Shown: positions 25,191 through 37,622 of the stretch, piece after piece
Position numbering within the stretch: position 1 is the first letter of the stretch
Layout: each line of letters opens with the position of its first letter
From: Fennellomyces sp. T-0311
Taxonomy: Eukaryota; Mucoromycota; Mucoromycetes; Mucorales; Lichtheimiaceae
Assembly (NCBI GenBank): GCA_025266875.1
Contig: JALLLT010000004.1
Span: forward strand, 186,001-250,000
Direction: 5' to 3'
Length of the DNA stretch: 64,000 nt
The notes under the pieces: model-generated
Told to the model about the DNA's origin: nothing
What the model saw: only the letters and a program-made list of their open reading frames with translations
Database searches by the model: none
Translations under genes and position numbers: made by a program

Positions 25191-26560
25191 GGTGATATAT
25201 GGCTTTTTTTCTGGTGCGCGCACAATTAAAAATGAAAACCGAAAGAAAGAAGAGAAAAGGTAAAATTTCCTTTCAGCCGTAAACAATAGCTTTATTATAG
25301 ATCGGCTGCTGACTTTTTTTTTTTGTTTTGGAGCTGTACCACTTCGTTGTGTAAACAAGTCGGCAACAACAATCAGATTTTCCGGCGCAATGGTTTGAAA
25401 GGGGAATCATAATCTGTCTTTTTAGAGTCAGCCGCAGTAGCTGCCGCAGTAGTAGTTTTTGGATACGCGATACAATTTTTTCATCGGGTGTAGTCATTAT
25501 GAAGCAGATACAATAGCCACAAGTGTAATAGTATAGCGGATGCAAAAGTATAGGGCAAATCCAAGAAACATTACAATTAAAGGCATAGGGTGTTATATTG
25601 GATAATAATCCAGAGACTAACATGATTGAAAAGAAGATTGGTATCAAGTGCATAGCAGCTCTTCAGATTTTTTTTGAATCTGCAGTTCTACCAAGAATAG
25701 TGCTTCTTTCATTTTCGCTTGGAACTGTAATTGCTTTTTTTTCGTTGGTATAATAGCTCTTTTATGTAGTTGAAAAGTGTTGACTATATTATGGAAGACT
25801 TGTTGACCTGCTCCTGTAGGTATGTGGTCACTTCTTTTGGGTACGAATGTTTCGAGATATATAAGATAGAGTGGATGCCATGTCTGAAAAACGCTAATGG
25901 GAAAAAGACAGGCAGAGGTGGAAGAGATGATGATATAAGAAATAAAGCAAGCTCTTTTACGTACGTATGTACGTATCTTTTTTAGTTCTATACGGAGAGA
26001 GCGCCTTTTGAAATAACCGGTATCGGATGCCTGTTTATCACCAATTCACAGGTCGTTGTTATGAAATCCAATACTCTTGCACTGAATTAATCAACTCTGA
26101 GTATACCATCAGATACCTAATAGCGCATTTACGGTTGTCTTCGATGGTAATTCCATGTCATTCTAATGGTGTGTGTCGCACTACTCTAAATATCTCTTCT
26201 GACCACTATATATTAATGTTGATGTGACTTACACAGTTTTATGTCGCTACTTCTGCCTACTTAGCTATAAAAGCAGCTCGAATTAATTGAACACAATACC
26301 GGTTGCGAATACTTCAAGTTTCTCTTGTTATATTAGTAGCATTGCATAGATTTAGATGACAAAAAGCAAATCTATAGACAAGATCAGAGACGCTAAGGGA
26401 GAATGTACATTCAACGATCAGAAGCTGAGTGGTACCCATAAGGCCGTGCCTCATCTAACCTGGATATTTTTGTATAGTACCGAGAATCCTTGCAGGTCTG
26501 TTTAGCACTTTTCTTTCCCTGTTCAAACAATCTTAAGTTTCTGGAAGTAAACTATATGCG
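25191..26560. other. Gene-free stretch between the MATE genes
   Basis: Contains the second copy of the 58-bp dispersed repeat and the promoter side of MATE 1. A 126-codon minus ORF (25653-25273) has no convincing family match. Confidence 0.4.
25793..25850. repeat. Dispersed 58-bp repeat, copy 2
   Basis: Matches 16642-16699 at 49 of 58 positions. Here no flanking 11-bp direct repeats were noticed. Confidence 0.7.
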
Positions 26561-26564
26561 TTCG

Positions 26565-27530
26565 GATCTTGCGGATAACGGTAAACTCGAGATTGAAAAG
26601 CGGACAACATGTAAGTAAAACGGTAATCCGTTTCAAGATTGATTTCCGATTCATCTTGGATACAAAAGACAAAGAAGTAGATGCGGGTGCCGGCGACGTG
26701 GAGAGAGAAACAGAAGCCCAAAAACTATACCACGGCCTTGACAAACTTCTTTCCAAGGCAAGGATATCCTCGACACCATCATTAATGCCAGATTAAATGA
26801 GCACACGGCAAAGAATGCAAGTGGTTGGATCGTTTAAATACGCGGATTACAGGGCCAGGTATCAATGGTCGAACTTGTTGATACTAGCTCATATACTGGA
26901 ATCCCTCAACACAAGTTCTATTTTCCATCAACAATTATGGAAATGCCGTCGATATTAGGGAAGTTCATTGAACCTCCATAAGGTCATAACATAAAAAAAG
27001 TCGAGTTGGCTATTCGATTATTTTTTACACAGAAGACTTTTATGCCTTCTAAAAGATACTCGACAATTTTAACGTAGATTCAAGCGTAGGTGACTCAAAA
27101 GAATCTTACCAAGCTGTTATTAAGAGTTTAAGTGTATCAAACGGAGGAGTTCAGTTAATATTCATAAGATTATAAGCCCAAGAGAACCTTCTTCCATATG
27201 ACGGTAATAACGAGATAACTGTACTTTTTTTGTTAGTTTTGTAGGAAGTTTATGAAGTGGACTATTTTCTTTTCTTTGTAGGCAAGTAAGGATGATCGAC
27301 GGTCTTCAATGGGCAAAGTTTGCAATCGACCACAGGAGACTCAGTCCAATGCGAGACACTTGGTACTCGCCAGTTCGTGATGACCGAAGAGTGTCACGGA
27401 TATCACAAAACTCGTTTGGTTATGACCAGGAGGAAGTAGGCGTAGGCATTAGCCAAGAGACTCGTGGTAGATTCATTACGGAAGTTGGCGCAAGGAGACA
27501 CGGCTCGTTTCAGTCGTGTTGACGAGATGA
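26565..27530 (+). pseudogene. Remnant of an unidentified coding gene
   Basis: Consecutive frames read like protein but are broken. 26590-26760 gives FRFILDTKDKEVDAG and AQKLYHGLDKLLSK. A one-base shift then leads to GKDILDTIINARLNEHTAKN. A later segment near 26860-26980 reads MVELVDTSSYTGIPQHKFYF and MEMPSILGKFIEPP before a stop. The 27290-27520 ORF may be a further fragment. No family could be named. The pattern is of a decayed accessory gene. Confidence 0.35.
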
Positions 27531-28209
27531 TCACTTTTTTGCTTGGCATAATGTTGCCGGTACCCGCAATTATCTTTTGATGTCGTTGTCGGCAAAGTCA
27601 TAATTTTCGACTAGATCTATTTCCAGAGTATTCACTGCGTCGACAACACTTTTGGTATACCTTGGGTTGTAGATTTTCATCTGTGCAATAATTGATCAAG
27701 ATAAAAAATTCTTCATCCTAAACCTTCGTAGCTGCTTATAGAAACCATTCGGTGCTTTTATCGCCTTCGTTTCATTCACGAGTATCTCTTCTACAGTTTT
27801 CCACTACGATGTGTAGAAGCCATGCTTTTATTGTATATCATCAGTGACTTTTTTAATGTTGAACAAGTGAAATGGCTCATAAGAGTAAGCCTAACAGCAA
27901 TGAAGGGCCTTCGATTAGAAATGTTATGCAAGTTTAATAGAAGACAGACAATCGCATCGCAAAGGTTGCTTTGGAAAATCCAAGAACGCTGTTAGTCTAT
28001 ACTAAAAGAAAAAAAACTCTACTAATGTGCCTTAATGCGCATCAATTATAAATATGGAGCATATCAGGACATACATAATGCAATTACTAGATGCCGAACA
28101 AGCGTCTGTAAAAGAAAAGAAAGTTTATCCAGCTACCAAAAGCAGTGGAAAGAAAGAGAGAACAAAAAAGAAAAGGAAAATTTAAACTAATACATTGCTA
28201 CACATTAAA
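27531..28209. other. Gene-free stretch, 3' side of MATE 2
   Basis: Nothing recognised. AT-rich. Confidence 0.4.
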
Positions 28210-29794
28210 TTAATGATACTCTTCTTCTTTGGCAATTCGCTGTCGTGTCTCCAATACTTGATTAAACCAATCCACTCTCCACAAATGGAAAAAAAGAAAG
28301 ACACCGACAGATAAATGGGCAGCCGTCAATCCGACCCAAAGACCAATGACACCAAGACCTCGTGTGAAAGCAAAGTAATAGCAAATCGGCAAACCAATGG
28401 AGAGATAAGCAACAAAAGTAGCCACCATACTGATTCGCTGATGACCCAAACCATCGCAAATACCCATGGCGGCATTACCCATGGGCTGTACCAATTGTGC
28501 AATAGCAACGATCGGGACAGCTTCCGAAACGATCCGGGCCACGACCTCGTCGTTTGTGTAAATCGACGAAATCGTTTCTCGAAAGACGATAAATATAGTA
28601 GAACAAGTCACGCCGATCACCACGGCAAACGATAAACTAGTCAACATGGCACGTTTTAGGTCCAACAGAGATCCCTTTCCCAATGTGTTCCCGATCCGAG
28701 TGATAGTAGCATGTTTCAATCCATGTTCAATGGATAAAAGTAGTTCGTTCGTTCGGACCAAAATGTAATGGGCCGCCAGAAACTTGGTTCCCATGCTTGC
28801 AGCCCATAATGTGCAGACTTGCGGTATCGAAAATTGGAAAATCATTAGGAGAGCTCCAGGAGTAAAAAGTCGTATTACTGGTCCAAAGTTACGCCATCCT
28901 TGGAAGGACCAGCCTCCCCACGCTTCATGACCAGCTATCTTGAGCATGTATACAGCCATGAATGCTAGAATGGTCAAGGATGCAAAAGTATCGGCTAATG
29001 CTGCGCCAGCAATACCGAGTTCGAATGGTTTTCCAACAATAAATACGTAGGTGGCAATCATTGTGACAGGTGCTGCTATAACGGATCCGTATGCTCCGAT
29101 GCGCATGATTCCTTGGGCTTGTAAAACTGAAGTCAGGAAATGGTATCCTGCATAAGATATGACTCCTGGTATCATGAGTACTGCGTAGATGCCTAGTTAT
29201 TGAGAGAGCGCCTTTTTTAGTTTTACGAGAAGGGGCTTTTCTTTGTCGTCAGTTAAATACCAGAATTATGAACCACTTGAGGATCCGTGGAGCGATCTCG
29301 CAATAGAGATAGATATACAATACCGCCCATGGCAATTGGTATCATCAACATGTTAAAAATATGCATCGCGCGTTGAAAATAAAGTCCAACAACTGTCTTG
29401 TCTTTTGATCCAGTCCATGCCTGACTACAAAGCGTATCTAGCGCCGAAGCCATACCGAGTGATAATGGTTTAGTAGTTAAATTGATATACGAATTGGCAA
29501 GCGACATGCCGGCTAGCTCTTGAGCACCCTAATTTCTTTCTTTAGCACATAATCCACCACAATTCTTTGTTATATAAAAGCTTGTACCATGTGACCAACA
29601 GCCGAGACCGTGAACAATGTAGATGCTTGATGGATAAACTTCATGCTTACTAAAGGAAGCACGCTCCAAAACATCCATCGAAAGTGCTCTGAATAAGATT
29701 CAGCTCGTTGAGGATCTTGGTCCAGCAAGGCTATGCATTCGTCATTGTCTTGCAAGTCACGCAGTTTGTCGAGTTCTGATTTTGACCTGAGCAT
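28210..29794 (-). CDS. MATE-family multidrug/organic cation efflux transporter 2
   Basis: Three exons on the minus strand: 29794-29588, 29528-29261, 29192-28210, encoding 485 aa. Shared MATE marks with its neighbour: ALDTLCSQAWTGSKD, LQAQGIMRIGA, TRIGNTLGKGSLLDLKRA and GNAAMGICDGLGHQRISMVA. It has a shorter hydrophilic N-terminus than MATE 1. The start at 29794 was preferred over an upstream in-frame ATG because that would add a 5' stretch in a T/A-rich leader. It is a duplicate of the gene at 23.5-25.2 kb, with the same intron positions and phases. The predicted role is drug or metabolite export. Confidence 0.9.
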
Positions 29795-30676
29795 ACTTCC
29801 AGGATAAAAAGAAGGTAGAAAAGAAAATGTCGAACAAACCTTTTTTTTTAAAAAAATAAAAGAACGGATCCCTGATTTTTTTCGAGGGTAACTTGATGTA
29901 CGACACGACCCTGCTATAGCGTGATGATCATGCGGTTGCCCAATGACCGACAAGTAAAAAGAAAAACTCATCAATGCGGAGAAGCAGCAGTGTATTCTCC
30001 TTCTTTTTTGCCATCCCGAAGCGTTCCTGTAAGGGCAGACGAAATATCAAAACGCATGATATCGGTGGTGTTTTTCCAAACATTGGATAAACAATCCAAT
30101 TTTGTCGACTGATTATGGAAAGTAGCTATGCAACAAGCAAGGTGTTTCGTACCCTTTTTATGGGTCGGGTTTAACAGTGTCAACGGATACACCAAGGGTT
30201 ATAATGGGCATACTCCTCGTTTCTGAGCAACAAGGAGTGAGGAAATGTATAGTTACAGTATTAGCGACCCCTGCTCTTCGTGATTCATCTAGTGTAATTC
30301 GCTGTCTTCCAGAGTACTCTGTGGCTTTCGCAGCACGGAGTCATTTTTTTGTTCCTGATAGAAAGTAGATCCTTCTTTGACAGTACGTATGAAAAATGAA
30401 TGCTTTAAATAAAGCCATTTATCGTAGTGATGATCCATTTAAGGTACGAGCACACGCGCATATGCCAAGATTATACTATACGAGACATCAATGTATCCTT
30501 ACGAGTTGCATGCATCGATTAACTCGATTTAAAATTCTTCCGGTGCCTGTCAGATGTAATAAGGTTCTGCTTTATCCTGCACCAGCAAGCGCCTGGATGG
30601 TTACACGAACGTGTGGAGAAATAGCAATACGCGTTTTCTCAAAAATTCAGCGTCTTTGTTCAAATACACTCTCGTT
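29795..30676. other. Divergent intergenic region, MATE 2 / APC1
   Basis: Presumed shared promoter region. The 30396-30683 ORF is out of frame with APC1 and not supported. Confidence 0.4.
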
Positions 30677-33600
30677 ATGTTAAGGTCCGTATGGGAATTC
30701 GTTCCTTGTGGGCGAGAATTTGCCACACGTAATCCGCATCTCGTGGTGGAATCTTCTGGGATGAAACAAACGGATTTCAGTCATTTCTCCAAAGGTGCCA
30801 ATCGATCAAAAATCAAACCCAAGGATGCCGCGTACACGCTTTATGCAGTTGACGAAAGACCCACCAAAGACATTTTCCAACAGGATTCCAATCGTTTTCC
30901 ACATTCTGACAAAAACCCTGTCCTCAATCCCGCCATGCATCTCGAAGAAGAACTGTATGTGGAAGGGTCAACAGTAATGTGGAGTCGCGGTGGTCATCTA
31001 TTAAAGTCCTTCAAGTATGAAATGGAAAAACAGCCTGTGGAGCTTGCATTATTTGCTTGGTTTCCATTTGAACGCGTTTCTGGGCCAACCATGTATGCAA
31101 CAGTCGATCAACGCGACGATCAATTCGATCTCAATGACAACAACGAAGACGATACAGCTGACTTGCTCAAAAAAATCCTTCGACAACACAACACGTTTTC
31201 CATTGCATCCAGCAACACGAGGTTGGGAAAACGGAAACGGACAGAGCAAGCGCAGAAAAGTCGCCAACAGCCGTTGTCGAAGCGAACCATCATGCGAAAG
31301 GCCTTGTGCATCATTTTGCGCGATACCGTCAAGATTCATTTCGAGGACGGCATGATGTATTCCGTCCATCTGCCGTTCCCGGTTCAAAACGCGTGTGCAT
31401 TGCAAATTGGGTTATTGTTGGAACCGAAACGTGGCGAATTGGTGACAGAGGATCATGGTACTACGTTTATCAGTATAACGGATCCTTCCAGTGAGGCAGA
31501 ATGGGTTAGCAAGGCCGAAGATGCCAATGATTTTGCAATGAGCTTTTCCATGGACAAGTCAAGTCCGGCAGCTCATGAGTTGGTGTTTGCAACCACCGTC
31601 GAAGATTATGCGGCAAAGCAACAACGGCAACAGCTGGTTATCACGTACAATGACAAAAAGTGTGCCCATTCCGTTTGGCTGTATTCGGATCAAAAGGATC
31701 GCGTGTTGCCTTACAAGATGAAACGAAAACCAGCATTTCATTCAGCGTTGCCGCAAAAATCCAAAGGGAAACAGAGAAAGAATTTGACGTCGCCGTCGCC
31801 AATGGCAACGACTCCTCCTCCATTGACAAGGAAAGACTCGTTTGTTCAGTTTCACGAAGATTTCAGTTCAGATACAGATCAGCTGTATGGATCAGAGGCA
31901 GGCGATAGTTTTACAGAATCAACGGATAGTGCGGGTCAGTATCTCCATCTGCTGTACGAAGAGTAAGTACAGTGTACGTGTGTTAAAAAGACTTAAGCTC
32001 TAAACTCTTTTGCATAGAAAGCCTACGCGACGAAAAGGACAACGTCAGTCATCCGTGTTCATCGCACACGATGTCGAAGGATACGAAATACTCTGCATTA
32101 TGAAGAAAAAGGAAGGCCTACTGCTTTGTCTCAGCGTTCCACAGTTACTGCTTCGACGCACAGACCCATTGGTAGCACGAATCGCTGCATCCCACGCCAT
32201 ACCCGTCAGTTCTCGGAAAGGATTCAAAGAAATCATCATCGTACGCGACAACAAACTTCAACTTATCGTTGATATACGTCAACAGCTCCTCACACCTCTT
32301 GTCGTCCCCACCAATGTTCAAATACCCGATATTACCGATCTTCGCGACAGCGTTGTCTGTCGATTCAACATTGCGTCATCGGAAGGCATAAAACGATGCC
32401 AAGTGGATCTCACTCCGGAATCCGGCATGGTTCTCGATGGTCTGGCAGCATTGGCGTGCGCATTACCTATTGCCAAATACGGATTATTCCGAAAACGATT
32501 GATCGAGTACTCGTTTACAAAGGTGCAGAATGACAGCGATGAAAGGGCAGATGCGGAATGGGACGCGTTTATTATTGCGTTGCTTTCGTTTTTCCCGTTG
32601 CAAGTCAATGAGGAGATCATGGACGTATGTCAGGATCAGCAAGTGTTGCCGAAAACTCGGCTGCCGCCCAAATTGCGTGCCATGGTTGATGCTTCGATCA
32701 AACCGAATCCAGCTGTTCGTGTCAGGTCGTTGGTTAGTCAAGCTATTGAATTAAGTGAAAGGGACGCCAAAGACGGTGCGGTGGATTTTCTCAATGAAGC
32801 CGATAACATTGTTCGATATCTTCATTTACAATACGAGGATTATCGAGTGTCTCAAGTCAAGCGGAAGCAAATGATTCAAGATATGGGCCTCTTGCAAGTG
32901 TTGCTCTGCACTTTGATTCAAAAGCAAGGTTGGATCAAGTATTACATCGCACAAGGATTCGATATGGGATCATTCGAGAACGGTGAGTTGTTTGTGCATC
33001 GTTTGAAAAGGAAAAAGCTAAACACAGTATGCAAAAGTGGTCCAGCTGTCTGCGCCATTCACCAATATCAGTCGGCGAAATATCGATCCTCCAGATGTCA
33101 TTAATACGTTGTACTACTTTCCACCTACAACTGAGAACCCCATCAAATTGGACGAAGTATTTGGTGTCAGTCGCATTGATCCAGCCACGGGCATAAATCA
33201 GTACCATACGTACGGACACACTGTCAAAATGGCATGGATGCTGTACGAAGCATTGGGCACGGGCGGGCCAGAAAAAATGGTCACTCGAATGGTGGAAGAA
33301 GGCATTTATCGTCGCGAAATCGAGGATATCGACAGTTTCATCGCAACACCCTTGTTGAATGTCCTGGATACTTTTCGCGAAACACCCGTCATGACTTGGA
33401 CTGATGAACATTATCGAGCCATAGGTGAAGTCCTTTTCCATGGTGTTGAAATGGACAGGTTTATTGACTGGCAGGTTCAGATCGTCACGATATGGCAGAG
33501 CAAGTTTCGGCTATTTCTCCCGTAATCGATCCAAACGCAGAGAAATTTCGACTTCCTATTCAAGAGGTAATCCTTTATGCACTCTTTTGGCTGTTGACTG

Positions 33601-35866
33601 ATACAGTAATTAAGTCTGATTTGTCGGATGGCGAGACTACTTCTTTGTTCGATTCGGATCGACTCAATACCGATACCGAAAATCTGCGGTTTGGATATAC
33701 TGGTGTACTGGAAACCGTGCGCACTTCATTGGATAGTACCAGAACTCCAGAAATCGTAGTACCAGATCGACCAGATCTAGGGTAACCTTAAACCAAACAA
33801 TTACATCATCGCCTGTTCTGATTTATCGCACTAGGGATGATGAAATCACGGCAGAACACCAAATCCATGTCATGAACCTAATTCAGCGAACGCTTGCCTT
33901 ATCCATTGGACGAGGCATCTACTCATACGGCACCTACAAACCCGATCTAACCAAAGCATTTCCCCTCGACACCATCAATCTATCCGCCAAACTCTTGCCA
34001 CTGCGAACCGTTGTTCAAGCTGACGATCGATCATGGAACCAAGACTACCTTCAGTGGGCGCAATTCCACAACGGAGTAGCATCCGGTCTACGCATTTCTC
34101 CCAGCCACAAAGTCAACGGATCATGGATCGTATTCAGCAATCCTGAAGAACTCAAGCCCGAACATGGCGGATTCCTGCTTGCCCTGGGACTCAATGGCAA
34201 TCTGAAACAATTGCCATTACTCCATTGGTATCGATACATGACGCAGAGCTGCGAATTGGCCACAGCCGGCTTTGTTTTGGGAGCAGCAGCGGCCTATCGA
34301 GGCACCAAAGATAGCAAAGTGACGAAGCTGTTGTCGGTTCATATACCCGCATTGCTACCCGAAGAATCAGCCACATTGAGACATTCGGTATTGATCCAAG
34401 CAACATGCTTGCTCAGTATCGGGTTGGTATATATGGGATCATGCGACCGAATGATGAGTTCAGTGATGGTGAGCGAAATTGGTCGACATGCGTATGCGGA
34501 TTCTTCCATGATGGATTCGGATTTCGAAAGCTGCGCGTTGGCAGCTGGATTTGCTTTGGGATATATTACGCTTGGAAGTGGTGGAGATACGGCTTCTTTG
34601 GCGGATTTGCAAATCAAAGACAAGTTGTATCATTTGATGACGGGTCATCATACTCAACAGAAACAACAAACGCAACCGAGGCAAAAGTTTATCAATTTGG
34701 ACGTGACATCAGCGGCAGCAACCATTGCTTTGGGATTAATGTATCTCAAGACTGAAAATTCAAGGATCGCTGAACGTGTGGATGTGTTGGATACGAGGCC
34801 TTATTTGAATTACATTCGACCAGATTTCCTCCTGCTCAGAATCGTAGCAAAGAATTTGATCATGTGGAACACTATTCGACCGACCGATCCATGGATCGAT
34901 CAACAATTACCCACGTTCATGCGCGAAGATCCGCCACCGGAACAAGAGGATTGGCAGACGGAAGCATCCAAACAAGCAATGTACAATATCATTGCCGGCG
35001 CTTGTTTGTGTATTGGATTGCGATATGCCGGATCCGACAATCAGGTCGCGTTCCGGTGTTTGTTGTCGAGATTGGACAATTTAATCAAAGCATCGAATGT
35101 TACCGCCGTTTCGTTCCAGGAACATATCACCAAAAGTGCAATCAAGACGGCAGTAGATGTGGTCGCTACGGCTGCAGCCATGGTGGTGGCGGGCACAGGC
35201 AATCTGGAATTGCTTGAACGATTGAAGATATTGCATGGCCGCGTTCATGGTAACGTCAACTATGGTAACCACATGGCAACACACATGGCAATGGGATTAT
35301 TATTTGCCGGATTGGGAGGTTACACTTTGAAGACTACCAATGAAGCCATTGCAGGATTGCTGACGGCATTTTATCCTTATTATCCGATATCACCCGACGA
35401 CAACCGGTACAGTCTTCAGGCTTTTCGACATTTGTGGACGTTGGCACTTGATGTCAGATGGTTGACCCCATTCGATGTCGATACTGTGAAACCATGTCGG
35501 GTGCCCCTTTTATTGACGGTATGCCAAGACGAGCCCTGGCTACCGGAAAGTGAACGACAGGTCAAAGAGATTCGAGTGATTGCTCCTACGGTCATACCAA
35601 CGTATACCTTGGTCAAGAGCATTCAATTGGACAGTTCGCGTTATTTGCCCATTCGTATCCAAATGGATGGGGGAATGTATCAAAAGTCAGTGCTCAATTC
35701 AGGCATGCTGTGTATCCAAAGGCGACCGGGTAGAATGACGCACGATGAGGTAATGTGATTCCATTCACATCAGTGGCTCTGTTTTTTTTTACCGTGCGAA
35801 AATTTTCTCTAGTGTCCCGAAAGCAACGTTGCTTTACACAATCGATTATGGCAATTGCGAATCTAA
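30677..35866 (+). CDS. APC1: Anaphase-promoting complex subunit 1 (APC1/Cut4/BimE), C-terminus apparently truncated
   Basis: Six exons: 30677-31962, 32018-32982, 33038-33424, 33475-33781, 33835-35749, 35813-35866, giving 1637 aa. Reading through the last donor would stop at 35758 (1622 aa). The N-terminus has WEFVPCGRE and ELYVEGSTVMWSRGG as in APC1, then the seven-bladed region (KALCIILRDTVKIHFEDG type), then PC repeats (MNLIQRTLALSIGRG, HGGFLLALGLNG, MAMGLLFAGLGGYTL) and the RHLWTLALDVRWLTPFDVDT block. APC1 is the scaffold of the APC/C ubiquitin ligase that drives mitotic exit. After GMLCIQRRPGRMTHDE the usual C-terminal domain is missing. The predicted last exon adds only CPESNVALHNRLWQLRI. 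The next gene starts within about 180 bp. Confidence 0.9.
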
Positions 35867-35929
35867 AACTCGTTCTCCGCTGAATAAGCTTGTATATTTC
35901 TCTTTTGTAAATACAAATATCCACCATTA

Positions 35930-37478
35930 CAGACATTACTCGCAATTTATCACGGTCGGGTAGCCGACGATCGTCGATCGAACTGGACGGCATTGACAGC
36001 ATACAAGGCAAAACAACAGCTCATTCACAACCTTATACCGATAATGGCGAATCCTCCAAAGCAACTCCCGAAGAACCAACAAACAAATGGAAGTCCTGGT
36101 TGTTATGGTGGAATACCGAGGACTGGTGGTCCGTTTGGACCGGTCTCATTTTCTTTGGCTGCATTGTCGGTGCAGTCAACCACGACATTCCGCAACCCAA
36201 GTTTTTAAAATGGGAACATAATCCTTTCTTGACATTTGCAACTGTCGGCAACTACGGGTTGATTGTATTGTTCTTTGCCATGGGGCTCTTGCTCTGGCTC
36301 ACCATGGCAGCCGTCCGAGCTCCCAATTGGCAACGATATCCATTGGGATACACAATCGTGTTTTTCGTTGCATTGATATCGAAAATGCTTGCTAGCAATG
36401 GTAAACATTGCCCCGCCCGCTTGAAAAAAGGTTCCACCGAAAACTCATAGCCGTAATAGTACATTTAACCAAGGCCAGTCTGGGAGCATCAATATGGGCT
36501 ATTATTTTTGGCTTTTGTCTTCGCAATGCGATCGATTTTATGGGACGACGTTTACCCGGCTATCTCAAAGTGGCACAACAAACCGAACTCTATATTGCAG
36601 TCAGTTTAGTACTCTTGTGCATCGACATTAGTGTACTTAGGCCATTAGCGCCCCGTGCACTATTTGTTAGCTGGATCGACACTCCTCTGTTATTCATGGT
36701 AGTTGCATGGATCGGTTGGCGAGTATTAAAAATAGATAGACAAACCGCCATCATCCTTTCCGGAGCAACCTTTATCTGTGGCTCATCGGCAGCAATTGCC
36801 CTTGGCGCAAGCATGGGCGTACCTCACAAGACTCAAATGCCCATCGCCATTATTTCCATCTTTACTATCCCGAGCATCATTGCGTTGCCGTACATTGCGC
36901 ATCGATTAGACTTTTCATCCACGGTCAGCGGCGCGTGGTTTGGCGGCTGCGTCGACTCCACGGGAGGTGTGATTGCATCAGCAAGTATCTATGGCGACAA
37001 GGAAGCGATTGACACGTCGGCCGTTGTCAAGATGGTACAAAACGTTCTCATTGGGCCATTGTCTGTGCTGATGGCGTGGGCTTGGTCTCAATACGAACTG
37101 TACGAACAGCGACGACACGAAGAAGAGGAATTGCTGGAGAGGCGGACGATCGAGCCTAAGAAGCGTGACAAGGCGCACGTGCTGCTATGGAAACGATTTC
37201 CAAAGTTTGTAATTGGATTCATCCTGACAGCGGTCCTGTTCAATACGGTGCTGCGTGACGAACCAACGTACCGCAGCAATGTCAATGACTTTTGCTTCTA
37301 CGTGTCGGAATGGTTCTCGACACTGTCGTTCGTCAGCATCGGGCTGGGGCTGCAACTCAATGAAATGAAACAAAATATCCGCAATCTCGGTATGTTATGC
37401 ACACTGTATCTCGTGGCCCAAACGGTAGATATTGCCATTACAGGTCTATTAGCGTGGGTGGCATTCACCTTCATGTAA
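35930..37478 (+). CDS. YeiH/UPF0324-type putative anion (sulfate) exporter, 5' exon not found
   Basis: Exons 35930-36400 and 36451-37478, with a 50-nt intron, leave about 498 residues. The sequence reads ITRNLSRSGSRRSSIELD, then WWNTEDWWSVWTGLIFFGC, then about ten membrane helices, including SGATFICGSSAAIALGAS and a WFGGCVDSTGGVIASASIYG block typical of the YeiH family. Bacterial members are putative sulfate exporters; the fungal substrate is unknown. The frame is open back to an acceptor at 35928-35929 (TTACAG) in phase 1. No ATG-bearing exon with a matching GT donor exists in the 180 bp after APC1, so the start is unresolved. Confidence 0.82.
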
Positions 37479-37622
37479 AGAATTTGTACCCCACTGCCTC
37501 TCCCCCCATTTGTATATTTTCTTTTCTTTCTTTTCAAGTATAAACTTGCTCTCCTTTCTTTTTCGCAGCCCCTATTCCTTTTGCTCTTATACTTTTTACT
37601 ATTATTATTATCGCCCGGGGAA

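Noticed and set aside
25273..25653. 126-codon minus ORF with hydrophobic stretches
   Set aside because: Resemblance to permease tails was too weak and the second half is low-complexity basic sequence.
30396..30683. ORF before APC1
   Set aside because: Out of frame with APC1 and without family features. The APC1 start at 30677 fits the WEFVPCGRE motif.
35728..35929. Chimeric APC1-YeiH splice using GTAGAA at about 35728
   Set aside because: It would be in phase, but needs an intron of about 200 nt and a weak donor, unlike all other introns here (47-81 nt).
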